Both the position numbers and the translations under genes were made by a program. This document shows, one piece after another, positions 7,750 to 15,217 of a stretch of 18,786 nt of DNA. Position 1 is the first letter of the stretch. The number at the start of each line of letters is the position of its first letter. Under the pieces are notes generated by a model. The model had not been told where the DNA came from, searched no databases, and was given only the letters and a program-made list of their open reading frames with translations. Source of the stretch: JBFLYZ01 sp040756415 (GTDB taxonomy: Bacteria; Bacteroidota; Bacteroidia; JADZBD01); NCBI GenBank assembly GCA_040756415.1, contig JBFLYZ010000066.1, positions 1-18,786 of the forward strand. Direction: 5' to 3'.

Positions 7750-8736
7750 ATGGAAATAAAAGACAAAAAAGTGCTGGTGATCGGGGGAGCCGGCTTTATC
7801 GGTGGTTTCGTGGTGGCCGAACTGCTGCGCGAGGGCGCCAAAGAAGTGATCATCTATGATAATTTTGCGCGTGGCAAAATGGATAATATCAGATTATCGC
7901 TTAAAGATCCACGTTGCTATATTTATCCGACCGGTGGCGATGTGCGTGAAACGGATATCCTTAACGATGCCATGAAAGGAGTGGATTATGTTTTTCACCT
8001 TGCAGCCATGTGGTTGCTGCACTGTAAAGACTATCCGCGTACGGCTTTCGATGTGAACATTGCAGGCACCTTTAACGTGCTCGAGGCGTGTGTGAGGAAT
8101 AACGTGAAAAAGCTGATCTATTCTTCCTCTGCCTCCGTTTACGGGGATGCTGTTGAGGTGCCGATGACCGAGAACCATCCGTTCAATAACAAAAATTTTT
8201 ATGGCGCCACCAAAATCGCTGGAGAAGCCATGTGTACCGCCTATAATGACCGCTACGGACTGTCTGTTATCGGGCTGAGGTATATGAACGTGTATGGCCC
8301 GGGGCAGGACCAGCATGCGGTGTACAGCGGGGTAGTACCTATTATGCTGAACAAAATTGACGCGAACGAGCCGCCTGTTATCAATGGGGATGGTTCTCAG
8401 GCTTATGATTTTATTTACGTGGAGGATGTGGCGCGTTACAATATTGCCGCGCTTAAAAGTGAAATAAAATACGGCTTTTATAACGTGGGTACAGGAGTGC
8501 AAACTACCATCCGGCAGCTTTGCGATACCATACTCGAGCTTAAGAAATCTGACCTGAAGGTAACGTATAAGCCATACAGTGCCGATGATGCCAGAGCCCT
8601 GGTGAAAAACAGGATAGGCTCTACCGAAAAATCAGAAAAGGAGATCGGTTTTAAGTATAAATATAACCTGGTGCAGGGGCTTACCCGCTTGATCGAATGG
8701 AGGGACAGTACTATGAAAAAGCCCATTGTGGCCTGA
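7750..8736 (+). CDS. NAD-dependent SDR sugar-nucleotide epimerase/dehydratase
   Basis: This 328-residue extended short-chain dehydrogenase has the Rossmann motif GGAGFIG at 12-18, a conserved LDNF-like acidic end of beta 2 (YDNFARG), the substrate/catalytic serine region YSSSASVYG and the catalytic YGATK at 151-155. RYMNVYGPGQ and DGSQAYDFIYVEDVA are typical of UDP-sugar 4-epimerases and related uronic-acid epimerases. It acts on a nucleotide sugar in the cytosol; the exact substrate and whether it epimerises or dehydrates cannot be told. The gene lies 6 bases after wzt, and its stop shares one base with the aminotransferase ATG (TGATG), so the two products probably act in one amino-sugar pathway. 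Confidence 0.9.
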   Translation: MEIKDKKVLVIGGAGFIGGFVVAELLREGAKEVIIYDNFARGKMDNIRLSLKDPRCYIYPTGGDVRETDILNDAMKGVDYVFHLAAMWLLHCKDYPRTAFDVNIAGTFNVLEACVRNNVKKLIYSSSASVYGDAVEVPMTENHPFNNKNFYGATKIAGEAMCTAYNDRYGLSVIGLRYMNVYGPGQDQHAVYSGVVPIMLNKIDANEPPVINGDGSQAYDFIYVEDVARYNIAALKSEIKYGFYNVGTGVQTTIRQLCDTILELKKSDLKVTYKPYSADDARALVKNRIGSTEKSEKEIGFKYKYNLVQGLTRLIEWRDSTMKKPIVA

Positions 8737-9884
8737 TGTTTATGGCAAAAAGGCAGATACAGATATCCCAGCCCGCTCTGGGGGATGAGGAATGGCAGGC
8801 GCTGCGCGAGCCCTTGTTCAGCGGCTGGGTGACCCAGGGACCGCGGGTAAGGGAGTTCGAAATGTTGTTTGCGGAAAGGCACCAGGTAAAGCATGCCCTG
8901 GCTGTTTCCAATTGCACCACGGCCCTGCATCTTGCGCTCCTGGCGGCTGGCATAGGCCCTGGCGATGAAGTACTTGTTCCCGCTTTTACCTGGGTGGCTA
9001 CCGCAAATGCCGTACTGTATTGTAATGCCAAGCCCGTTTTCGTGGATATTGATCCTTTGACATTTAATATCGATCCATCTAAAATCAGGGACAAGATAAC
9101 ATCAAACACCAAGGCTATCATCCCGGTTCACCTTTTCGGTTTGTGTGCAGACATGGATGCGGTCAGGAAAGCCTCGGTCGGATTGAAAATCATTGAAGAT
9201 GCCGCATGCGCAGCCGGTGCATCCTATAAAGGCGTGCCGGCCGGAGGTTTGGGCGATGCAGGTTGCTTCTCCTTCCATCCGCGCAAATCGGTCACTACTG
9301 GTGAGGGGGGCATGATTACCACCAATGACGATGCGCTGGCGCATAAGATCGATGTCATGCGCAATCACGGAGCCTCTGTATCGGAGGAGCAGCGCCACAA
9401 AGGTCCCAAACCTTATGTGCTTCCCGCTTTTGAGGTACTTGGATTTAATTACAGGATGACCGATCTGCAGGGCGCGGTAGGCGCTGTGCAGATCAGGAAG
9501 CTGGATTCCTATATTGACACCCGCCAGAAATGGGCTGAATATTACAACGCGGCATTCAGCGGCATTCCCTGGATAAGAACGCCTCGTGTCGGGAAGGATT
9601 ACAGGCACGGGTGGCAATCGTATGTTGTCCACATTGATGAGTCCAGGTCTCCGCTTAAACGGAACGATATAATGGAATTTCTCCAAAGCCGCGGGATAAG
9701 TACCCGGCCTGGCACGCACGCGGTTCATATGCTTGATTTTTATAAGGACAAGTATGGGATCAGGAGTGCTGATTTCCCGGAGGCCGAAACAGCGAATAAC
9801 GCGTCTATGGCCATACCCCTGCATAATAAAATGACCAGGGAAGATTTTGACTATGTTATCGATTCAATCCAATCAATTGGCTAA
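8736..9884 (+). CDS. DegT/DnrJ/EryC1/StrS family PLP-dependent sugar aminotransferase
   Basis: This roughly 382-residue enzyme would transfer an amino group, usually from glutamate, to a keto nucleotide sugar. SGWVTQGPRVREFE near the N-terminus, SNCTTALHLALLAAGIGPGDEV, the pyridine-ring Asp in IIEDAACAAGA, and the Schiff-base Lys in SFHPRKSVTTGEGG (K184) are all present and diagnostic. NYRMTDLQGAVGAVQ and RPGTHAVHMLDFY complete the family pattern. The ATG at 8736 overlaps the epimerase stop by one base; the in-frame ATG at 8742 is nearly as likely. The longer reading from 8697 would run deep into the epimerase gene and is not needed. Coupling to the epimerase points to synthesis of an amino sugar for the polysaccharide. 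Confidence 0.93.
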   Translation: MFMAKRQIQISQPALGDEEWQALREPLFSGWVTQGPRVREFEMLFAERHQVKHALAVSNCTTALHLALLAAGIGPGDEVLVPAFTWVATANAVLYCNAKPVFVDIDPLTFNIDPSKIRDKITSNTKAIIPVHLFGLCADMDAVRKASVGLKIIEDAACAAGASYKGVPAGGLGDAGCFSFHPRKSVTTGEGGMITTNDDALAHKIDVMRNHGASVSEEQRHKGPKPYVLPAFEVLGFNYRMTDLQGAVGAVQIRKLDSYIDTRQKWAEYYNAAFSGIPWIRTPRVGKDYRHGWQSYVVHIDESRSPLKRNDIMEFLQSRGISTRPGTHAVHMLDFYKDKYGIRSADFPEAETANNASMAIPLHNKMTREDFDYVIDSIQSIG

Positions 9885-11783
9885 ATGTGTGGCATTGCAG
9901 GAATATTTAATCTGAGCGGGGAACCGGCATCGCACCACACAATCAGGGCGATGACCAAAATGATCGCCCACAGGGGGCCTGACGGGGAAGGCCTGTTCGT
10001 TTATGAGAATGTGGCATTGGGCCACCGAAGGCTTGCCATACTCGATACTTCGCCAAAAGGTGCCCAGCCCATGGAGTCGAAAAATGGGGAGTGGGTGGTC
10101 GTGTTCAACGGATGCATTTACAATTACCTTGAGCTGAAATCCCAGTTGAAAGCGCGGGGCCATTCTTTTGTGTCTACAACCGATACGGAAGTAATATCGG
10201 AAGGTCTTGCCGCTTTTGGTCCTGATTATTTCGAGCGGTTTAACGGCATGTTCGCCATCGCAGCCTGGCATAAACCCAGCAAGACCCTATACTTGAGCCG
10301 CGACCGTTTCGGTGTAAAACCGCTTTACTATTGGTTTAACGGGAAAACACTTTTGTTCTCTTCCGAGATCAAGGCTTTTATGGAGCATCCGCAGTATAAG
10401 GTAGAACTTAACCAGTATGCCCTGAACGAGTATTTCACCTTTCAGAATCTCTTTACTTATCAGACGCTGTTCAAGAATGTAATCATGCTTCCCCCGGCAA
10501 ATACCGTTAAGGTCGACAGCCATACTGTTAACGCGGTGAAGCACCGGAACTGGTGGAACTATGATTTTTCGCTCACAGATGATAAAATGACCTTCGAGGA
10601 GGCCAAGGAAGAAACCGCCCGTTTGCTCAAGAATGCGGTAGTGCGGCAGATGATCTCGGATGTGCCGGTAGGCAGTTATCTCTCGGGCGGGATGGATTCA
10701 GGATCCATCACCAGCATAGCAAGCCGGCATGTCAGGCGTTTGACCACATTTACCGCAGGCTTTGATATGAGCGAAGTTACAGGTGTAGAGGCCAACTATG
10801 ATGAAAGACGGGATGCCGAGTTGATGGCCAATTACTTCAAAACAGAGCATTACGAACAGGTCATCAACGCGGGCGACCTGCGCTGGTCGCTTCCGCGGGT
10901 AGTGTGGCATCTTGAAGACCTGCGGGTGGGCATGAGCTATCCCAATTATTACATTAGCCGGCTGGCATCGAAATTCGTTAAAGTATGCCTCCAGGGTACA
11001 GGAGGCGATGAATTGTATGGCGGCTATCCCTGGCGCTATTACCGCGTTTTCCAGTCGCTGGACCGGCAATCGTTCTTTGACAATTATTACGGGTTCTGGC
11101 AACGGCTGGTTTCTGACGAGGATAAACCCCGCTTGTTCACCGAAAAGGTCTTTTCCCAGATCGATCTCCGTGAACCCCGGATGATTTTTGAACGCGTATT
11201 TACATTCAACGACAAGCTTAAATATGAAAAACCAGAGCAGCATATCAATAACAGCCTTTATTTCGAAATAAAGACCTTTTTGCCCGGATTATTACTGGTA
11301 GGCGACAAACTGGCTATGGCTAACAGCCTGGAAGAAAGGTTTCCTTTCCTGGATAACGACCTGGTCGAATTCGCCCAGAAGATACCCGTACAGCATAAGC
11401 TTGGTAATCTGGAAAACATGAAAAAGATCGATGAAAATCAACCAGGGGATAAAAAGCGGAATTACCGGGAGTTCGATGATGGCAAGAACGTGCTGCGTAA
11501 AGCCATGCTCGAATTTTTACCCGAATCGATAATAAACAGAAAAAAACAGGGTTTTTCGGCACCTGACGAGTCATGGTACAGGGGAGAAAACGCCCTTTAT
11601 GTCAAGGAATTATTGCTGGGGAAAAAAACGGCATGTTCCGAATATATTCAACCGGCATTCATCGAGCATATCATTGATGAGCATATCAATAAACGCATTA
11701 ATCACCGCCTGCTCATCTGGTCGCTGATGAATTTTGAGTGGTGGTGCAGGATATTTCTGAATGGCGATAAAATAGACAGTTAA
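9885..11783 (+). CDS. asnB: Glutamine-dependent asparagine-synthase-family amidotransferase
   Basis: This 632-residue cytosolic enzyme has an N-terminal class II glutaminase domain (catalytic Cys2 in MCGIAGIF, RGPDGEG, LGHRRLAILD) and an ATP-pyrophosphatase synthetase domain with the P-loop SGGMDS at 267-272. It would hydrolyse glutamine and form an amide on an adenylated carboxylate. Two points suggest that the substrate may not be free aspartate. The gene is embedded in a polysaccharide operon and abuts the aminotransferase stop with no gap. Also, the glutamine-binding NGE motif reads NGC (N75, G76, C77), a variant I recall from specialised amidotransferases such as the N-acetylglutaminylglutamine amide enzyme. 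A sugar uronic acid or an amino-acid substituent are plausible acceptors. An asparagine-synthase-like amidotransferase is also a known member of XrtA/PEP-CTERM polysaccharide loci. Confidence 0.9.
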   Translation: MCGIAGIFNLSGEPASHHTIRAMTKMIAHRGPDGEGLFVYENVALGHRRLAILDTSPKGAQPMESKNGEWVVVFNGCIYNYLELKSQLKARGHSFVSTTDTEVISEGLAAFGPDYFERFNGMFAIAAWHKPSKTLYLSRDRFGVKPLYYWFNGKTLLFSSEIKAFMEHPQYKVELNQYALNEYFTFQNLFTYQTLFKNVIMLPPANTVKVDSHTVNAVKHRNWWNYDFSLTDDKMTFEEAKEETARLLKNAVVRQMISDVPVGSYLSGGMDSGSITSIASRHVRRLTTFTAGFDMSEVTGVEANYDERRDAELMANYFKTEHYEQVINAGDLRWSLPRVVWHLEDLRVGMSYPNYYISRLASKFVKVCLQGTGGDELYGGYPWRYYRVFQSLDRQSFFDNYYGFWQRLVSDEDKPRLFTEKVFSQIDLREPRMIFERVFTFNDKLKYEKPEQHINNSLYFEIKTFLPGLLLVGDKLAMANSLEERFPFLDNDLVEFAQKIPVQHKLGNLENMKKIDENQPGDKKRNYREFDDGKNVLRKAMLEFLPESIINRKKQGFSAPDESWYRGENALYVKELLLGKKTACSEYIQPAFIEHIIDEHINKRINHRLLIWSLMNFEWWCRIFLNGDKIDS

Positions 11784-11802
11784 TATGTTAAGCCAGATTA
11801 AT

Positions 11803-11810
11803 TATATTTG
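11803..11810 (+). promoter_or_regulatory. -7 promoter element before the second gene block
   Basis: TATATTTG, an exact TAnnTTTG match, lies in the 32-base gap after the amidotransferase gene and ends 5 bases before the ATG at 11816. It would give a nearly leaderless transcript. No -33 element is evident. The gap is unusually wide for this operon, consistent with an internal promoter. Confidence 0.4.
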
Positions 11811-11815
11811 TTGAG

Positions 11816-12538
11816 ATGAAGAATGTGATTTCAATCAGTATGGATATGGATTGGGCGCCTGACGAGGTGGTCCGATACTCGCTCGATATCCTGGACCGCT
11901 ACGGCATTCGCGCCACCCTCTTTATGACCAATAAACTGGGTATCGATGTCTCACCGCATGAACAGGGCATTCACCCCAATTTTACAAGTATAGATTTTGA
12001 AAAACATATAGCCGAGAGGCTGGATGACTTTCCGGGTACAGTCGGCAGCCGCTCTCACTCGTTCTTCTTCACTGAGCGTTTTCGCCCCCTTTATGAAAAA
12101 TACGGGATCGAATACGACAGTAACGTGATGATGTACCGTCAAAAAGACATCCATCCCTATCGCATCGCTCCCTGGACGCTGGAGATACCGATCTTCTGGA
12201 TGGATAATTTCTATATTGAAATGGAGGGTGAGTATCCTGACTATTCGTTAGCAAAGCTCGATGTAGGATCGCCCGGGTATAAGGTGTTCGATTTCCACCC
12301 TGTACATGTCTTTCTCAATACTTGCTCCATAAAGGAATACCAGGAGGCGAAAGTACATTATCATAACCCGGAAGAGCTCAAGAAGCTCAGGAACACCAGA
12401 CGCAGGGGCACAACGGATCTGTTCGTCTCGCTGCTGGAGCATATAAAAGCCAGTAATTTGGAAGTAAGAACGCTTGGCGAGATTAGCGCTAGTTTTAAAA
12501 TAAGTGAAACTCAAAAAATATCAGACAATGGAAGATAG
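11816..12538 (+). CDS. Divergent NodB-type polysaccharide deacetylase, copy 1
   Basis: This 240-residue protein looks like a metal-dependent deacetylase of the CE4/NodB fold, but the standard TFDDG and HxxxH motifs are altered. It opens with ISMDMDWA (D10, D12, in place of TFDDG), then RATLF, GIHPNF (H53), SRSHSFF (H81), EYDSN, and a late FHPVHVFLNT (H161). These positions are shared with the paralogue at 17709, so they are probably the metal and catalytic residues. It may correspond to the WbmS-like deacetylases named after the Bordetella O-antigen locus; that assignment is from memory. The likely role is cytosolic removal of an acyl group from a sugar intermediate, since no signal peptide is present. 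It overlaps the next gene by 11 bases. Loss of activity or a different hydrolase reaction cannot be excluded. Confidence 0.75.
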   Translation: MKNVISISMDMDWAPDEVVRYSLDILDRYGIRATLFMTNKLGIDVSPHEQGIHPNFTSIDFEKHIAERLDDFPGTVGSRSHSFFFTERFRPLYEKYGIEYDSNVMMYRQKDIHPYRIAPWTLEIPIFWMDNFYIEMEGEYPDYSLAKLDVGSPGYKVFDFHPVHVFLNTCSIKEYQEAKVHYHNPEELKKLRNTRRRGTTDLFVSLLEHIKASNLEVRTLGEISASFKISETQKISDNGR

Positions 12539-13319
12539 CAAACTTTTGAAGAAACGCTACGAGGAATTCGCCCTTTCTGGCGATTATAAAACTACTGCGT
12601 CCGATTACCAGCTCCGCGAATTGGAGATCGATACAGGAGCGGATTATATGTATGACGGCTGCAAAGTGCTGGATGTAGGATGTGGCTTGGGTTATGCCTC
12701 CATCCAGTATGCTTCCAGGAACAAGGTGGAAGCGCACGGACTGGACTATGCTGAAAACATGATCAAGACCGGTAATGAATTGCTTCTTAAAAACAATCCG
12801 CCTCTCAAAGGAAGCGTTCGGCTTATCCACGCATCCGTAACCGAGATACCGTACCCCGATAATACATTTGATGTAGTAACCAGCTCCCGCTGCCTGATGG
12901 CTTTGCTGGATTGGGAACTTCAGAAAAAGGCGCTCGTTGAGATACATCGCGTGCTGAAACCTGGTGGCGTGCTTGTTTTTATGGAGGGTACATTTGAAGG
13001 CCTGGAAAGGCTGAACACCATGCGTCAGAAATTCGGGCTCGACCCGATTGCCGCTGACGGAAAGGACAGGCTGCTTACCTTAAAGTTCCATGAACGGGAA
13101 CTCTTAGAGTATACGCGTTCCCTTTATGAGCACGAAACCACCAAGCGTTTCGGCATGTACTACTTTCTCACACGCGTTGTGCAGCCCCTGCTGGTGGCGC
13201 CTGAAAAGCCTTCCTATGATCACAAGATCAATAAAGTGGCACGCGAGATATGCAAGCTTTTTCCTGATTATGAAGGATTGGGCCACCTGGTTGCGTTTAT
13301 TTTCAGGAAAAGAAGGTAA
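12528..13319 (+). CDS. Class I SAM-dependent methyltransferase
   Basis: This 263-residue cytosolic protein carries the S-adenosylmethionine-binding motif I VLDVGCGLGYASIQYA (about 46-61). Further family features are the acidic end of beta 2 in HGLDYAENMI, PYPDNTFDVVTSSRCLMALLDW (motifs II/III) and IHRVLKPGGVLVFMEG. It belongs to the Methyltransf_11/25 group. The ATG at 12528 lies within the end of the deacetylase gene; the GTG at 12504 would add 8 residues and overlap more, so ATG is preferred. The acceptor is unknown. In a locus with a long-form Wzt, methylation of the glycan or of a substituent, possibly at the chain terminus, is a reasonable guess. The C-terminal 90 residues are rich in charged residues and not recognised. 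Confidence 0.87.
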   Translation: MEDSKLLKKRYEEFALSGDYKTTASDYQLRELEIDTGADYMYDGCKVLDVGCGLGYASIQYASRNKVEAHGLDYAENMIKTGNELLLKNNPPLKGSVRLIHASVTEIPYPDNTFDVVTSSRCLMALLDWELQKKALVEIHRVLKPGGVLVFMEGTFEGLERLNTMRQKFGLDPIAADGKDRLLTLKFHERELLEYTRSLYEHETTKRFGMYYFLTRVVQPLLVAPEKPSYDHKINKVAREICKLFPDYEGLGHLVAFIFRKRR

Positions 13320-13327
13320 TCCTGCCC

Positions 13328-14176
13328 GTGGAATTCGATTTCGTATTGCTGGGAGCCGAAAAACAATCGGCTTCTTCGTTTGCTTTGGCCTACCCGGACA
13401 AAACATTTCTGTTCGTTACTGACCAGGCCATCGTTGATGGCTGGGACATACCCAACGTACGGATTGCTTTTTCAAAAATCAACGACATTGAGAAATTGCC
13501 GGGCCGTTATCGGGGCAAGTATGTGTCGCTTTCGTCCAGATGGACCGCTTTGTCGGTAGATTCCAAACCTGCCGCAGTGAGATGTTCGCTGTTTGATAAC
13601 CTGGAGAAGATCTATAAGCACATGCCCGAACTGGCGTTACGCATCGGGCGGGACCTGGCTACATACCGTAGCAGCCCCGTGATCCTGAAAGGCGATCTGT
13701 GGCATAAGCCTGATGCTCCTGAAATAATCAGCGAGGAGTATAGTCCTGATATGAAAGATGAATATGGCTGTGGTTTTTTTTACCAGGAATTTGTTCCGGG
13801 CCCGGACAATTTTGTATCCGTTGGATATGTTGAAAAGGAACGGGTCCGTTTTGGTATTGTGCAGGTGCATCGTGAGTCCATTGCCCGTGAAGATCACATT
13901 GTGGCTGCTGAAACCGTTAATGATGAGCGGCTGAGCGACCTTACTCTCCGTGCCATTGCTCACCTGGGTTACCAGGGTTTTTTTACACTGAACTGGGTAA
14001 AAGTCCCGGGAAGAGTGGCCCTGACATCGTTCCGGCCCGAACCCAAGGCATTATTCGGACTGCTGAAGAAGGCAGGTTGCGATCTGCTGGGCGATGCAGG
14101 AGCAATGGCCGTCAAACCTGGCGTAAAAATGATCGGTAATATCCACTATTCTTCTTACCATGAACTCGCGTCATGA
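13328..14176 (+). CDS. Degenerate ATP-grasp-like protein of unknown function
   Basis: This 282-residue protein is not confidently assigned. An N-terminal alpha/beta region (FDFVLLGAEK, then AYPDKTFLFVTD) precedes an ATP-grasp-like core: VILKGDLWHK, FYQEFVPGPDNFVSVGYV, and IAHLGYQGFFTLNWVKV, which follows the usual order of a nucleotide-binding Lys, the Q/E-EFVPG hinge and the GY-G-F strand. Where an active ATP-grasp enzyme has a metal-binding E-I-N-x-R, this one reads ALTSFRPEP, so the acidic and Asn ligands are missing. It may be a non-catalytic partner of the intact ATP-grasp ligase encoded next, with which it overlaps by 4 bases (ATGA), or an enzyme with altered metal binding. The start is a GTG at 13328 with AGAAGG upstream; no in-frame ATG lies near. 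Confidence 0.6.
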   Translation: MEFDFVLLGAEKQSASSFALAYPDKTFLFVTDQAIVDGWDIPNVRIAFSKINDIEKLPGRYRGKYVSLSSRWTALSVDSKPAAVRCSLFDNLEKIYKHMPELALRIGRDLATYRSSPVILKGDLWHKPDAPEIISEEYSPDMKDEYGCGFFYQEFVPGPDNFVSVGYVEKERVRFGIVQVHRESIAREDHIVAAETVNDERLSDLTLRAIAHLGYQGFFTLNWVKVPGRVALTSFRPEPKALFGLLKKAGCDLLGDAGAMAVKPGVKMIGNIHYSSYHELAS

Positions 14177-15165
14177 AGAACGTCCTGATTCTTTCAGCTA
14201 CTGCTTCGGCCATAAACTATAAAAATTCGCTGGCGGGCGACAGCAGGTATAGACTGTTCATGACCGATGTCAGTCCGTATGCTGCAGGTTTCTATGACGA
14301 GAGGATAATCCCGTTGCTGATACCGCGCGCCCGCGACAACGAGAACTATAGAAAGGCTCTTGAAACGATCATCGAGCAGTATAAAATAGATATTCTTATT
14401 CCCACTTCTGATCACGATATGGAAGGCGTGGCTTTCTTGCTAAAGCAAGGTTGGAACCCTCCCGTAAGCATGTTCAGGTTTGATCCGGAAAAGTTCAGCC
14501 TGTATACGCATAAATCCAAGCTCGCAAGGGCACTTGAGGTGTCAGGATTCGACTCAATCAGGTCATTTTCCGAAAGCGATTCGATCGAATTCCCGGTTGT
14601 GGTAAAACCTTCCAGGGAAGGAGGCAGCAAGGGGGTATGGATCGTTGATAATCAAAGTGATTATGAGCAAAAAATCTCGCTGATCAGGAAACAATACGGT
14701 AAGGACCTGGTTATTCAGGAGTATATTCCGGGAGGAACGGGAAGTATTTATGTGGTGTTGCTGCTTTACGGGCAGGATAAGCGTTTGTATGGCGAAGTGG
14801 TTACCCAATCTTCCCTCACCTATATGACCTGGGGCGGTGGAGGCAATGCCGGGAACATAGTGGAAAATCCGGATTTGCTTGATCATGCAAAAAAGATACT
14901 CGGCAGGCTTGGCGGCTGGCAGGGACCGATCAACATGGAGTTCAAAAGACATGCCGGAAATGGGAGATATTACCTGATGGAGATTAACTGCCGGCTCAAT
15001 GGCTACAGCTATCTTAACTCCATGAATGGGCTCAACTTCCCTAAAGCGGCACTTGAATTATTGGAAAAAGGCACTACGTCTTTTATTACCTCCCGCAGCT
15101 TGAAAGAAAGGAAAAATTTTGTGATTGGTTACCGCGAGCAGATTGTTGCCGATTGGGTTCGCTGA
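14173..15165 (+). CDS. ATP-grasp ligase (carboxylate-amine ligase type)
   Basis: This 330-residue enzyme has the complete ATP-grasp layout. The N-terminal Rossmann-like domain contains MKNVLILSATASAINY and later ILIPTSDHDMEGVAF. The central part has FPVVVKPSREGGSKGVW (nucleotide-binding Lys near 145 and glycine-rich loop near 150) and the hinge LVIQEYIPGG. The C-terminal core has QGPINMEFKR and the metal ligands in LMEINCRLNGYS (E, N and R near 270-274). It resembles carbamoyl-phosphate-synthase-large-subunit-like ligases, which activate a carboxylate as acyl phosphate and join it to an amine. In this operon the likely product is an amide or peptide bond on a sugar or amino-acid intermediate. 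It begins inside the stop of the degenerate ATP-grasp-like gene (ATGA overlap), suggesting coupled translation and possibly a complex. Confidence 0.85.
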   Translation: MKNVLILSATASAINYKNSLAGDSRYRLFMTDVSPYAAGFYDERIIPLLIPRARDNENYRKALETIIEQYKIDILIPTSDHDMEGVAFLLKQGWNPPVSMFRFDPEKFSLYTHKSKLARALEVSGFDSIRSFSESDSIEFPVVVKPSREGGSKGVWIVDNQSDYEQKISLIRKQYGKDLVIQEYIPGGTGSIYVVLLLYGQDKRLYGEVVTQSSLTYMTWGGGGNAGNIVENPDLLDHAKKILGRLGGWQGPINMEFKRHAGNGRYYLMEINCRLNGYSYLNSMNGLNFPKAALELLEKGTTSFITSRSLKERKNFVIGYREQIVADWVR

Positions 15166-15217
15166 GCGATTCCTTTTTTTTATATCTTTAATATCTGAAC
15201 AAGCTAAAAACAAGAAG
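15166..15217 (+). other. 52-base intergenic spacer, possible weak internal promoter
   Basis: This is the widest gap inside the plus-strand series. It holds a T-rich run and TATCTTTA at 15183-15190, one base off the -7 consensus TAnnTTTG, ending 27 bases before the ATG at 15218. No hairpin terminator is seen, so readthrough from upstream is expected. Confidence 0.25.

Noticed and set aside
7894..8502. 202-codon minus-strand frame inside the epimerase gene
   Set aside because: It is a shadow of a clear SDR gene, His/Arg/Val-rich without any recognisable domain.
8697..8735. Upstream extension of the aminotransferase gene
   Set aside because: It would start inside the epimerase gene and add residues not typical of the family; the TGATG junction gives a better start.
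9102..9824. 240-codon open frame on the minus strand inside the aminotransferase gene
   Set aside because: It mirrors the codon pattern of the real gene; the plus-strand frame has all PLP-enzyme motifs, while this one has low-information sequence.
11784..11815. Possible transcription terminator after the amidotransferase gene
   Set aside because: No GC-rich hairpin followed by T-run is present; only weak AT pairing is possible.
15125..15217. Upstream extension of the flavoprotein gene
   Set aside because: It would add 31 residues with a hydrophobic stretch before the conserved start FKILGISGSLR and overlap the ATP-grasp gene; the ATG at 15218 fits the family.
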